Assembly: GCA_963808965.1 (NCBI GenBank)
Contig: CAWEHU010000029.1
Coordinates: 186,001 to 250,000 of the forward strand
From: CAWEHU01 sp963808965
Lineage (GTDB): Bacteria; Pseudomonadota; Alphaproteobacteria; Acetobacterales; Acetobacteraceae
Direction of reading: 5' to 3'
DNA: 64,000 bases
Below the pieces are notes generated by a model. That model ran no database searches and had not been told where the DNA came from. It worked only from the letters and a program-made list of their open reading frames with translations. A program made the position numbers and the translations under genes. Positions 17,973-28,507 of the stretch are shown here, piece by piece. The first letter of the stretch is position 1; each line of letters starts with the position of its first letter.

Positions 17973-18813
17973 ATGACGAGTCACCCGTTGCAGCAGCCGA
18001 TCGAGGCGTTGTGGGAGCGGCGCGAGACGCTCTCGGCGGCGACGATCGGCGAGCCGCGCGAGGCGGTGGCAGCCGCGCTCGACGCCCTTGATTCGGGCGA
18101 AGTGCGGGTAGCCGAGCCGACCGGGACCGGTTGGCGCGTGAATCAATGGCTGAAAAAGGCGGTGCTGCTGTCGTTCCGGCTACAGGATTCCGCGCCCATG
18201 CCGGGCGCGGGCGGCGCGCCCGTGTTCGACAAGGTGCCCGTGAAATTCGAGGGCTGGGGCGCGAGCCGCTTCCGCGAGGCCGGATTTCGCGCGGTGCCCG
18301 GCGCGGTGGTCCGCCGCTCCGCTTATATCGCTCCCGGCGTCGTGCTGATGCCCTGTTTCGTGAACGTCGGCGCGTACGTCGACAGCGGCACGATGATCGA
18401 CACCTGGTCCACGGTCGGAAGCTGCGCGCAAGTCGGAAAAAACTGCCACATCAGCGGCGGCGTGGGTCTCGGCGGTGTGCTCGAACCGCTCCAGGCAGAC
18501 CCCGTCGTCATAGAGGATGATTGCTTCATCGGCGCGCGCTCGGAAGTCGCCGAAGGCGTCGATCGTCGAGCGCGGCAGCGTGCTCTCGATGGGCTGCTTC
18601 ATCGGCGCTTCGACCAAGATCGTCGACCGGACGAACGGCGAGGTTTTCATGGGCCGCGTCCCCGCCTACTCGGTCGTGATTCCGGGATCGCTTCCGGGCA
18701 AGCCGCTGCCGGACGGCTCCCCCGGCCCTTCGCTCGCCTGCGTGGTGATCGTCAAACGGGTGGATGAGCGGACCCGGGCCAAGACCTCGATCAACGAGTT
18801 GTTGCGCGATTGA
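17973..18813 (+). pseudogene. dapD: tetrahydrodipicolinate N-succinyltransferase (frameshifted)
   Basis: DapD succinylates tetrahydrodipicolinate in the succinylase branch of diaminopimelate/lysine synthesis. The left-handed beta-helix with hexapeptide repeats is clear: YIAPGVVLMPCFVNVGAYVD, GTMIDTWSTVGSCAQVGK, HISGGVGLGGVLEP. After GARSEVAEGV the frame changes. SIVERGSVLSMGCFIG onward lies in the +1 frame and runs to the TGA at 18813 with an intact C-terminus. Removing the G at 18561 restores GVIVERGSV, the expected text. The protein would be about 279 residues. It is coupled to dapE (TTGA overlap). Loss of this step should be very costly, so a sequence error is likely. Confidence 0.93.
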
Positions 18814-19937
18814 GCGGGCTCCCCGATCCGCTGCCGCTGGCCCAGGCGCTCATCCGTTGCCCCTCCGTCACCCCTGAGGATGCCGGGGCGCAGGACGCGC
18901 TCGCCACGGCTTTGGAGCGGCTCGGCTTTACGGTGACGCGGCTCCCCTTCGGGGGGATCGCGAACCTGTTCGCACGCATCGGCGCCGAAGGCCCGCATTT
19001 CTGCTTCGCCGGCCATACGGACGTGGTCCCGCCGGGGGACGCGGCGTGGACCGCTTCTCCTTTCGGCGGCGAGGTGCGTGAGGATGCGCTGTACGGTCGC
19101 GGCGCCTGCGACATGAAAGGGGCGATCGCCGCCTTCGTGGCCGCGGCCGCGGAACATCTGGAGCAGGGGCTGCCGCACGGATCGATCAGCCTGCTCATTA
19201 CCGGCGACGAGGAAGGTGCGGCGGTGAATGGCACGGTCCGCGTGCTGGAATGGATGGCCGCGAACGGGCAGGTGCCGGATTTCTGCCTGGTCGGCGAGCC
19301 GACCAATCCGGGGCACCTCGGGGAAGTCATCAAGATCGGGCGGCGCGGCAGCCTGAACGCCCGCCTAGCGATCCAAGGCACGCAGGGCCATGTCGCGTAT
19401 CCGCATCGGGCGGACAATCCCGTTCATCGGCTGCTGCGCGCGCTCGCGGCCATCGTCGCCGAGCCGCTGGATGCCGGAACCGCTTGGTTCGAACCATCCT
19501 CGGTGCAGATCACCAGCATCGACGTGGGCAATCCGGCGACGAACGTGATCCCGGCGGAAGCCCGCGCCGCGCTCAACGTCCGCTTCAACGACCTCCATAG
19601 GGGCGCGTCGATCGAGGCGTGGTTGCGCGCCGTCATCGCGCGCCACGCCGAACGGTTCGATCTGAAGGTCGCGATCAGCGGCGAGGCCTTCCTGACCCAA
19701 CCAGGTGCGGCCGTCGAGACGCTGCGCCGTGCGGTCGAGGCCTCGGTCGGAGAAGCGCCGCGTCTGGATACGGGCGGGGGCACCTCGGATGCGAGGTTCA
19801 TCGCCCGGTATTGCCCGGTCGCGGAATTCGGCCTGGTCGGGGCGACGATGCACCAAGCGGACGAGCGGGTCCCGTTGGCCGAGTTGCGGCAGTTGGCGCG
19901 CGTCTACCGGGCGGTGCTCGCCGCCTTCCTGCCGTGA
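18810..19937 (+). CDS. dapE: succinyl-diaminopimelate desuccinylase
   Basis: DapE removes the succinyl group two steps after DapD to give LL-diaminopimelate. It is an M20-type dizinc hydrolase. The 375-residue product shows AGHTDVVPPGD (metal His and Asp), GRGACDMKG (bridging Asp), GDEEG (catalytic Glu) and GEPTN, and near the end DTGGGTSDARF and GATMHQADE with the last metal His. It starts with TTG at 18810, overlapping the dapD stop. Its own stop overlaps the next gene's GTG, so three or four genes are probably translated as a chain. Confidence 0.97.
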   Translation: MSGLPDPLPLAQALIRCPSVTPEDAGAQDALATALERLGFTVTRLPFGGIANLFARIGAEGPHFCFAGHTDVVPPGDAAWTASPFGGEVREDALYGRGACDMKGAIAAFVAAAAEHLEQGLPHGSISLLITGDEEGAAVNGTVRVLEWMAANGQVPDFCLVGEPTNPGHLGEVIKIGRRGSLNARLAIQGTQGHVAYPHRADNPVHRLLRALAAIVAEPLDAGTAWFEPSSVQITSIDVGNPATNVIPAEARAALNVRFNDLHRGASIEAWLRAVIARHAERFDLKVAISGEAFLTQPGAAVETLRRAVEASVGEAPRLDTGGGTSDARFIARYCPVAEFGLVGATMHQADERVPLAELRQLARVYRAVLAAFLP

Positions 19938-20536
19938 ATGGGCGCTCGCCGCCGGGGAGCCAGAATGCGCCGAATGTCCTCCTCGGCGTCGCCCGTTTGG
20001 CTTGCGGCCGAGGCGATGGGCTGAATTTGTTTGGCGACACCCCGCAAGCGTTTCTCAACAGCATGGCGCCGCTCGTCGCCTTTCCGCTGGTGGGCGGCGG
20101 CCTGGCGCTCGCGCGCGGCGGCGGGCTTGCCGCTATAGGCGAGATGCTGGCCACGTTCTGCGCATTGCTCGCGCCGCCGGTGCTGTCGCACGTCTTCGCG
20201 CGCTGGTGGGGCAAGGAGGCGCTGTGGCTGCGGTTTGCCACCGCGTTCAACTGGTGTCAGTGGGCCATTCCGATCGCGGGAGCCGCGCTGCTGCTGGTGC
20301 TCGGGGTCCTGATGCAGCTGGGAATGCCCAACATGCTCGCGGGCGGAGCGGCCGCGGTCGGGCTTGTGGGCTACGGACTATGGCTGCACTGGTTCATCGC
20401 CCGGCACGCTCTGGCGCTTTCCGGGCTGCGCGCCGCGATCATGGTCCTCGCCGTCAATTTTGGCACCGCGTTGCTGGTCGCGGGACCGGGGCTTCTGGCG
20501 CTCGGGGTTCGCTCTGCGATAGAGAGCGGCGCATGA
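19934..20536 (+). CDS. polytopic membrane protein downstream of dapE (first of two paralogues)
   Basis: A 200-residue protein starting with GTG inside the dapE stop (GTGA). It has about five hydrophobic segments, including APLVAFPLVGGGLALA, MLATFCALLAPPVLSHVF, WAIPIAGAALLLVLGVLM and LAVNFGTALLVAGPGLLAL. Between segments lies an F-N-W-C-Q motif, followed by YGLWLHWFIARHAL. The next gene has the same layout with W-N-W-C-N and WALWLEWFAARLAL, so the two are paralogues. I do not recognise a characterised family. The coupling to dapE suggests co-expression, not a shared reaction. Confidence 0.78.
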   Translation: MNGRSPPGSQNAPNVLLGVARLACGRGDGLNLFGDTPQAFLNSMAPLVAFPLVGGGLALARGGGLAAIGEMLATFCALLAPPVLSHVFARWWGKEALWLRFATAFNWCQWAIPIAGAALLLVLGVLMQLGMPNMLAGGAAAVGLVGYGLWLHWFIARHALALSGLRAAIMVLAVNFGTALLVAGPGLLALGVRSAIESGA

Positions 20537-21102
20537 ATGTCACAAGCTCCGTCGCGAACGGATTGCAGGCCGCGCTCCTGCTCGCGCGCGGCCGGCCGGA
20601 CGGGCTGCGTTTCGTGGAGGCCGACATGGCCGGCGCGGCGCGCAGCTTCTGGGCCGCCGCGCTCTGCCTGCCCGCCTTCGTCTGTCTCCGGCTCATGGCC
20701 TGGACCGAATCCGGTCTTCCGCCCGAGCCGGGGCACGCCTTCGGGATCGACCTGCTATTCTACATCATCGGCTGGGCCGGCTTCGCCGTGCTGTCCCGCC
20801 CGGTGGTGGCCGGGCTCGGACGCGGCGGACGTTGGCCGCGCTACATCGCCACCTGGAACTGGTGCAACGTCGTTCAATACTCGCTGCTGGTCGCGGCCGG
20901 GATTCCGGGGTTGCTGGGCGCTCCGGATTGGATGGATCAGACCTGCCAACTCATCGCTCTTGGCTGGGCGCTGTGGCTCGAATGGTTCGCGGCGCGGCTC
21001 GCTTTGGAGCTACCCTGGCTTCCTGCGGCCGGGCTGGTCGCGCTGGATGTCGCGCTCGGGCTGGCGCTGGTGGCACTCACCGGACCGACGACGATTAGCT
21101 AA
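20533..21102 (+). CDS. polytopic membrane protein (second of two paralogues)
   Basis: A 189-residue protein overlapping the previous gene by ATGA. Five hydrophobic segments are visible, among them FWAAALCLPAFVCLRLM, IDLLFYIIGWAGFAVL, VVQYSLLVAAGIPGLLG and VALDVALGLALVALTG. The W-N-W-C-N motif and the LWLEWFAARLALELP stretch match the upstream paralogue in order and spacing. There is no signal peptide beyond the first segment and no recognised catalytic motif. It ends just before the fMet tRNA, which lies on the other strand. Confidence 0.78.
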   Translation: MNVTSSVANGLQAALLLARGRPDGLRFVEADMAGAARSFWAAALCLPAFVCLRLMAWTESGLPPEPGHAFGIDLLFYIIGWAGFAVLSRPVVAGLGRGGRWPRYIATWNWCNVVQYSLLVAAGIPGLLGAPDWMDQTCQLIALGWALWLEWFAARLALELPWLPAAGLVALDVALGLALVALTGPTTIS

Positions 21103-21111
21103 GGACGGGGG

Positions 21112-21185
<74 letters not shown>

Positions 21186-21212
21186 TTGGTGTGTGTGGGG
21201 GATAGGCTTGAG

Positions 21213-21330
21213 GACCTGGCGGCGACCTACTCTCCCGCGTCTTGGGACGCAGTACCATGGGCGCTGGGGGTTTTCACGGCCGAGTTCGGGATGGGATCGG
21301 GTGCGGACACCCCGCCATGGCCACCAGGTC
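21213..21330 (-). rRNA. rrf: 5S ribosomal RNA
   Basis: About 118 nt on the minus strand. The 5' end GACCTGGTGGC pairs with the 3' end GCCGCCAGGTC. Typical internal text (CCATGGCGGGGTGTCCGCAC, and the TCCCATCCCGAACTCGGCC block) is present. Ends are estimated from the terminal stem. Confidence 0.93.
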
Positions 21331-21349
21331 GTCAAGCCTATCCAGTCGC

Positions 21350-21384
21350 CAGTCTTCGGTCGTCAGTCGTCGGACCGAAGACTG
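21350..21384. repeat. hairpin of the CAGTC-type repeat in the 23S-5S spacer
   Basis: CAGTCTTCGGTC and GACCGAAGACTG form a perfect 12-bp stem around an 11-base loop that itself contains the repeat core GTCAGTCG. A further copy array in the opposite orientation lies at 21431-21465. It belongs to the repeat family found in all spacers of this operon. Confidence 0.85.
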
Positions 21385-21430
21385 ATCAGGTTCTGGTAGT
21401 TGTGTGTGCTGCGAGTGGGCCTGCGCTGCT

Positions 21431-21465
21431 TGTCTGACGACTGACGACTGTCAGCCGATGACTGG
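21431..21465. repeat. CTGACGACTG repeat array in the 23S-5S spacer
   Basis: Tandem copies of CTGACGACTG and a variant (CAGCCGATGACTGG), inverted relative to the copies at 21343-21390. The two arrays could fold the whole spacer into one long stem. Confidence 0.8.
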
Positions 21466-21640
21466 ATCGATGATTGCTGCGCATGGTGGCTCCCTTGCGG
21501 GAGATGAGATCGAGCCGATCGGGCGATTAGGACCGGTCAGCTCAGTGCGTTGCCGCACGTATACACCCGGCCTATCGACGTGATGGTCTATCACGGCCCT
21601 CCTGGGAGTTACCCCTGGGAGACCTGGTTTCGAGGTGGGT

Positions 21641-21672
<32 letters not shown>

Positions 21673-21728
21673 TCCGCACATAGCTACCCGGCGGTGCCGC
21701 TGGCGCGACAACCGGTGCACCAGAGGTG

Positions 21729-21762
<34 letters not shown>

Positions 21763-21818
21763 CCTCTCAAGTCTCCTTCACCCACGGCAGATAGGGACCG
21801 AACTGTCTCACGACGTTC

Positions 21819-21872
<54 letters not shown>

Positions 21873-21884
21873 GCTCCAGCCCCG

Positions 21885-21931
<47 letters not shown>

Positions 21932-21963
21932 GACTCTTGGGGGAGATCAGCCTGTTATCCCTA

Positions 21964-21999
<36 letters not shown>

Positions 22000-22141
22000 G
22001 CGGGACCACCGGATCACTATGGCCGACTTTCGTCTCTGCTCGAGCTGTCACTCTCGCAGTCAGGCGGGCTTATGCCATTGCACTCAGCAGCCGATGTCCG
22101 ACCGGCCTGAGCCCACCATCGCGCGCCTCCGTTATGCTTTG

Positions 22142-22172
<31 letters not shown>

Positions 22173-22427
22173 ATGCAGGGTCCCGGACCGGGCTGACCGG
22201 TCGCGGTTAGACATCAGAAGCGCCCAGGGTGGTATTTCAAGGATGGCTCCACCAGAGCTGGCGCCCCGGCTTCCAAGCCTCCCACCTATCCTACACAGTG
22301 CTCCCCTGATGCCACTGCAAAGCTGCAGTAAAGGTTCATAGGGTCTTTCCGTCTGACCGCGGGTACCCCGCATCTTCACGGGGAATTCAATTTCGCTGAG
22401 CCGATGCCGGAGACAGTGGGGAAGTCG

Positions 22428-22519
<92 letters not shown>

Positions 22520-22895
22520 GTTCGGAGCTTGCACTCCTCCCCTTAACCTTCCGGCACCGGGCAGGCGTCAGACCCTATACGTCGTCTCTCGACTTCGCAG
22601 AGCCCTGTGTTTTTACTAAACAGTCGCCACCCCCTGCTCTGTGCCACCCCCCGATGGTTGCCCAACGAGAGGTCTCGCTTATCCCGAAGTTACGCGAGCA
22701 ATTTGCCTAGTTCCTTCGGCATCGTTCTCTCAAGCGCCTTGGTATGCTCTACCAGTCCACCTGTGTCGGTTTCGGGTACGGTCCATACGCTGGAGCTGTT
22801 TCCTGGGACGCGCGCAAAGCCGGGACAATCCGTTAAGCCCCGACAACAGCTTGCGTCCGTCACTTCCAGCGGGCCCAGGAATATTCGCCTGGTTG

Positions 22896-22928
<33 letters not shown>

Positions 22929-23092
22929 GCCGGCTCACCCTGCGCGGATTAACCTTGCGCAGGAACCCTTGGACTTTCGGCGACAGAGTTTCTCACTCTG
23001 TTTGTCGCTACTCATGTCAGCATTCGCACTTCCGATATCTCCAGGACCCCTCACAGGCATCCCTTCACAGACTTACGGAACGCTCCGCTACC

Positions 23093-23543
23093 GATCAGTT
23101 CATCAGTCGTCAGCGGTCAGTCGTCAGACAACGACAAGCGTTTGAGGAGGCCCTGCAACATGCGGGCGACCTCCTTATAGCCGCCTTGCCATGCAGCGGC
23201 CTGGGCTTCGGTCACCAAGCCCAAATCGCGGGCGTAGCAACACCAGAGCTTCACCTCCTCGGCCGAACCGAGCGCCATCCGCGCAAAGCGGCGGAACTCG
23301 GGATCCGAGCCGACCTGCCGCCCCGCGCCCTCCGCAAGAAGGGCACAGACCGACTTGGACGACCGCCGCAACTGATCGGCAATGCCGCCAAATTGCTCGG
23401 TTCGAGGAAATGCCTGGCTCGCACGATGCAATTCCAAGGACAATGCATAGGCCCGCCGGAACACGTCCAGCGCCCAAACATCCTTGCTCATCGCTCGCTT
23501 GCTCTCTGTCTGACGACTGACGACTGACGACTGCAAACTGATC
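23093..23543 (-). other. 23S rRNA intervening sequence at helix 45
   Basis: The conserved helix-45 flanks of 23S are interrupted between GGAGCGTTCCG on one side and GAAGCTGCGGGATC on the other (complement strand). The insert is closed by GATCAGTT (23093-23100) and AACTGATC (23536-23543). Directly inside are inverted repeat arrays: copies of GTCAGTCGTCAG at 23103-23129 and GTCTGACGACTGACGACTG at 23508-23534. Between them is one open reading frame. This is the classic location for bacterial 23S intervening sequences. Confidence 0.92.
23117..23491 (-). CDS. four-helix-bundle protein encoded in the 23S intervening sequence (S23/IVP family)
   Basis: A 124-residue protein from the ATG at 23491 (MSKDVWALDVFRRAYALS). 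The layout matches the 23S rRNA-intervening-sequence protein family: an N-terminal aromatic helix, RTEQFGGIADQLRRSSKSV, AEGAGRQ, and a third helix FRRFARMALGSAEEVKLWC. The function of the family is not established. Helical-bundle folds and nucleic-acid binding have been proposed. The last codons and stop (GAC GAC TGA) are part of the flanking repeat, so the gene and repeat edge are fused. An ATG at 23536 would add 15 residues also coded by repeat. Confidence 0.88.
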   Translation of the reverse strand: MSKDVWALDVFRRAYALSLELHRASQAFPRTEQFGGIADQLRRSSKSVCALLAEGAGRQVGSDPEFRRFARMALGSAEEVKLWCCYARDLGLVTEAQAAAWQGGYKEVARMLQGLLKRLSLSDD

Positions 23544-23601
23544 CCGCAGCTTCGGTACGTGGCTTGAGCCCCGTTACATTTTCGGCGCAGGATTTCTGTT
23601 A

Positions 23602-23659
<58 letters not shown>

Positions 23660-24495
23660 TTGTTTTGGAATTCCCACATCCTTTCCCACTTAGCCACGAT
23701 TTGGGGACCTTAGCTGGCGGTCTGGGCTGTTTCCCTCTCGACGACGGACCTTAGCACCCGCCGTCTGTCTGCCACGCTATACTCTCGGGTATTCGGAGTT
23801 TGGTTAGGTTTGGTAAGTCTTTGGGACCCCCTAGCCCATCCAGTGCTCTACCCCCCGAGGTAAACACATGACGATCTACCTCAATAGATTTCGCGGAGAA
23901 CCAGCTATTTCCGAGTTTGATTGGCCTTTCACCCCTAGCCACAGCTCATCCCCGACTTTTTCAACAGGCGTGGGTCCGGCCCTCCAGTGGGTGTTACCCC
24001 ACCTTCAGCCTGGCCATGGCTAGATCACTCGGTTTCGGGTCTTCTGCCGGCAACTAAACGCGCAATTAACACTCGCTTTCGCTGCGCCTTCACCTATCGG
24101 CTTAAGCTCGCTGCCAACAGAAACTCGCTGACCCATTATACAAAAGGTACGCCGTCACCGCACCCATACTTGCGTATATCGGCGGCTCCGACTGCTTGTA
24201 GGCATCCGGTTTCAGGTCTCTTTCACTCCCCTCGTCGGGGTGCTTTTCACCTTTCCCTCACGGTACCTGTTCGCTATCGGTCACCAGGGAGTATTTAGGC
24301 TTGGAGGGTGGTCCCCCCATGTTCAGACAGGATTTCACGTGTCCCGCCTTACTCAAGGACCCACGCACCTTTACGCATACGGGGCTGTCACCCGCTCCGG
24401 CCGGCCTTTCCAGACCGTTCTGCTTATCTTGCGTAGGCCACTGGCCTGCTCCGCTTTCGCTCGCCACTACTCGCGGAATCTTGGTTAATGTCTGT

Positions 24496-24532
<37 letters not shown>

Positions 24533-24708
24533 GCCTCGCCACACTATGAATTCATGTGACGATACCCCAAAGGGGTGGGTTGCCCCATTCGGACATCCAC
24601 GGATCAACGCCTGCTCGCGGCTCCCCATGGCTTTTCGCAGCGTGCCACGTCCTTCATCGCCTCCTGGTGCCAAGGCATCCACCGAATGCCCTTGTTACGC
24701 TCGAGATC

Positions 24709-25199
24709 ATGGACCCTGGCGATCAGCCAGAATCCGCCACCATGTGCAGGAACCATCGATCCGGATCAGTGATCGGTCGTCAGTGATCAGTGATCAGAAG
24801 AAAGCCCCAGCGCATAGCTGCACTCGCTCAGCACACAACAGAGAATCCCGCCCACGCATCCGCCGGCGCAGAACGCCGGCGAACCCGCACGCGAGACCCT
24901 CAACGCCCCTGAACGCATTCGCCGTGATCGCTGGAGACCCCCCTGCGGGGGAATCGTCCGGTCAGACATCGCAACCACGGCGCGCCCAGAGACGCACCAG
25001 AACCTGATTCACACTTGCAAAGAACACAGCGCCCATGACCGGGACGCCAACGGCGGGCCCCAACGAACATCCCCGGACTTGATCCGGGGATCCTCGGGAA
25101 CCCAGCGCCGCGCACCCGCTGCACGCGGGATAAGCGACGCCGAACTCGTTTCTCCTCTGCGACACAAGGCGCCCGACCGCCTCGACACCACGCATCCGG
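24709..25199. other. 23S/tRNA-Ala internal transcribed spacer
   Basis: These 491 bp hold no gene. The part next to 23S (24764-24797) contains GATCAGTGATC-type copies of the operon's repeat. The middle holds a GC-rich inverted pair (CGCCGGCG...CGCCGGCG around 24860-24880). The rest shows no clear motif on either strand. Confidence 0.7.
24764..24797. repeat. GATCAGTGATC repeat array beside the 23S 5' end
   Basis: Three overlapping copies of GATCAGTGATC and one GGTCGTCAGTGATC. Several are palindromic (TGATCA cores). It is a diverged member of the CAGTCGTCAG family in this operon. Confidence 0.7.
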
Positions 25200-25275
25200 T
25201 GGTGGAGGTGATCGGACTCGAACCGACGACCCCCTGCTTGCAAAGCAGGTGCTCTCCCAGCTGAGCTACACCCCC
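25200..25275 (-). tRNA. tRNA-Ala (TGC)
   Basis: Minus-strand cloverleaf GGGGGTG...CACCTCC-A with anticodon loop TTTGCAA (anticodon TGC), T-loop TTCGAGT and encoded CCA. It lies in the 16S-23S spacer, downstream of tRNA-Ile as usual. Confidence 0.97.
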
Positions 25276-25350
25276 AATCAGTGGTCAGTCTTCAGTCGTC
25301 AGTCTTCAGAAAATCTCCGACGACTGATCGCTGACGACTGGCGACTGGTC
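25276..25350. repeat. inverted CAGTCGTCAG arrays between tRNA-Ala and tRNA-Ile
   Basis: The whole spacer between the two tRNAs is repeat. GGTCAGTCTTCAGTCGTCAG with another GTCTTCAG (25283-25309) faces CGACGACTGATCGCTGACGA and CTGGCGACTGG (25318-25349) in the opposite orientation. The two arms can pair into one imperfect hairpin. Confidence 0.85.
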
Positions 25351-25351
25351 A

Positions 25352-25425
<74 letters not shown>

Positions 25426-25433
25426 TTGGAGGC

Positions 25434-25513
25434 AGTCCTCGGTCATCAGTCCGCGGTCTTCCGATGTCTCTCCGACAACTGAAGACCGACGACCGACGAC
25501 TGATGTCGCAGGG
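25434..25513. repeat. CAGTC-type repeat arrays between tRNA-Ile and 16S
   Basis: CAGTCCTCGGTCATCAGTCC (25433-25452) faces GAAGACCGACGACCGACGAC (25486-25505), giving an inverted pair around TCTCTCC. Further copies lie at 25663-25691 (CTGACGACTGACGACCGAAG...). Confidence 0.8.
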
Positions 25514-25567
25514 AAGGGATACGATGGCGGCGCCGGACGAAAGATGACCGGCGACTTGAGCCCGGGC

Positions 25568-25590
25568 CCCCATCGAACGCGTTCGATAGG
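25568..25590. repeat. CCCATCGAAC palindrome on the 3' side of 16S
   Basis: CCCATCGAACGCGTTCGATAGG is a near-perfect palindrome. A near-identical perfect one lies on the other side of the 16S gene at 27431-27452. The two could each form hairpins or pair with one another in the precursor. Confidence 0.75.
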
Positions 25591-25662
25591 AACCCGACCG
25601 CTCCCGGCATCCGCCGGAAGCATTTGCAGGCCGTTCCGAAACCCGCCGCCTCCGAGCCAGCC

Positions 25663-25691
25663 TGACGACTGACGACCGAAGACCGACGACG
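25663..25691. repeat. CTGACGACTG repeat next to the 16S 3' end
   Basis: Copies CTGACGACTGACGACC and GAAGACCGACGACGG lie 20 bp from the mature 16S 3' end. Same family as the other operon repeats. Confidence 0.75.
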
Positions 25692-25709
25692 GTTCCGGAC
25701 CGGAACCTT

Positions 25710-27310
<1,601 letters not shown>

Positions 27311-27430
27311 TCATCTCCGCACCAACCATAAGGCCAGCGCTTCAACGAACAGACCCGAACTCAACCAGTCCCCCACCCCTCTACCCAGGGCAGAGAACAC
27401 TTCAAAGCGTACTGTCAACGCATTCGGGAC

Positions 27431-27452
27431 CCCATCGAACTCGTTCGATGGG
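27431..27452. repeat. CCCATCGAAC palindrome upstream of 16S
   Basis: CCCATCGAAC-TC-GTTCGATGGG is a perfect 10-bp palindrome, with outer CGGGA/ACCCG extending the stem. Its near twin lies 3' of 16S at 25568-25590. Confidence 0.8.
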
Positions 27453-27610
27453 ACCCGTTCAAGATACATCGAACAGCACCCAATCAAGCCAACCAGCCAA
27501 GCCCAAGCCAAAACCACCCAGGCCACCAGTCAACCCATCCGCAGCCCACAGATATCCACCCGCAGACCACCAAAGGCGCCGCCAACGTATCCCTTCCATC
27601 CCGATACAAT

Positions 27611-27622
27611 TGTCAAAGAACA
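27611..27622 (-). promoter_or_regulatory. boxA antitermination element of the rRNA operon
   Basis: The minus strand reads TGTTCTTTGACA followed by ATTG, which closely matches the boxA of alphaproteobacterial rRNA leaders (bound by NusB/S10 to prevent Rho termination). It lies about 300 nt before mature 16S. Confidence 0.75.
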
Positions 27623-27764
27623 AAAGCGAAATCGAACAGTACCTCGCCGAAGGCAAGGCACCGACCGACTTGCTTTGAGATGCACCCGACCCGGCGCAGA
27701 CCGGAGAAGGTACCCGAGCGGCGGACCAGAAGCAAGAGGGAACTGGCCGTCGCGGCGGAGCAGG

Positions 27765-27793
27765 GATTTAGGCGACGTTGCCTCCGCGGTCAA
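27765..27793 (-). promoter_or_regulatory. candidate rRNA operon promoter
   Basis: On the minus strand TTGACC (27793-27788) and TAAATC (27770-27765) are separated by exactly 17 bp. The element points into the rRNA leader, upstream of boxA. Confidence 0.65.
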
Positions 27794-27878
27794 GGCCCTG
27801 TCCTGGGCTCAGCGCAGAACTGGCATCGCAGGTGGGTTAGCCGGGACGGACGTCCCAGCCGCGCCCTGCGCCCGCCCC

Positions 27879-28460
27879 CTATGGACGCGCCAGGTGGGTA
27901 GTCCGGTAAAGAGCTCTCAAGGGCGCGCGGAAATCGAGGCTGGCGAGGTGCAGTTCCGCATCCGCAAGCGGCAGCGGCTGCTCGGGCCACGTTCCGTCCG
28001 GACGCCTGCGCAGGAGGTCGGCGCCGATCTCGAATGTGCGCAAGACCAGGATTCCCTGAACGCTCGGAACCGACGTGTAGGTCCAGACATTTGCCCAGGT
28101 CTCGGCCCGATTGCTGGGAGAAAGAATTTCGATGACCAGCACGGGGTCGTCGAGCAACGGCGCATCGGCGCGCGGCGGCGAGCAGGTCACGGCGAGATCG
28201 GGAATCCGGACATTGTGACTGGCCTGAACCCGGGGGACGATCCCCGGGGCGGTGATGACCCGGCAGGCGCCCATTCGCTCGGCTAGGTGATTGGCCAGCA
28301 GACGCCCCGTCTCATTCTGGATGGCGCCATGCGTGCTGCTGGCCGGGGCCATCGCCTGTGGCTCCCCGTCCACGAGCTGCCACAATCGGCCGTCCCCTGG
28401 GTGCCACGCCATAAACTCGGCGACCGACATCCAAACCGGAATGTTCGGAAACGCAACCAT
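27879..28460 (-). CDS. Uma2 family (DUF820) putative restriction endonuclease
   Basis: A 193-residue protein of the Uma2 family, whose fold is a PD-(D/E)xK nuclease. Visible features are the N-terminal MSVAEFMAWHPGDGRLWQLVDG, then HGAIQNETGRLLANHL, the likely catalytic Asp in VRIPDLAV and the glutamate in LVIEILSPSNR. Such genes are common as solitary, highly varied copies and their biological role is largely unknown. It lies just upstream of the rRNA promoter on the same strand, with no methylase nearby. Confidence 0.88.
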   Translation of the reverse strand: MVAFPNIPVWMSVAEFMAWHPGDGRLWQLVDGEPQAMAPASSTHGAIQNETGRLLANHLAERMGACRVITAPGIVPRVQASHNVRIPDLAVTCSPPRADAPLLDDPVLVIEILSPSNRAETWANVWTYTSVPSVQGILVLRTFEIGADLLRRRPDGTWPEQPLPLADAELHLASLDFRAPLRALYRTTHLARP

Positions 28461-28507
28461 GCGTTCAGTCTAGCACGGGTCCGGCCGTGGCCGCATCAGC
28501 GCGCAAA

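Larger units (their letters stand above)
27312..27878 (-). other. rRNA operon leader region
   Basis: These 567 bp between the Uma2 gene and 16S hold no protein gene. On the minus strand they carry, in order of transcription, a sigma70-type promoter (27765-27793), a boxA antitermination element (27611-27622) and a perfect palindrome (27431-27452). The stretch at 27300-27600 is A/C-rich on the plus strand and low in complexity. Confidence 0.8.

Noticed and set aside
25276..25350. CRISPR array made of the CAGTCGTCAG copies
   Set aside because: The copies are short, degenerate, adjoining and in both orientations, with no regular unique spacers and no cas genes.
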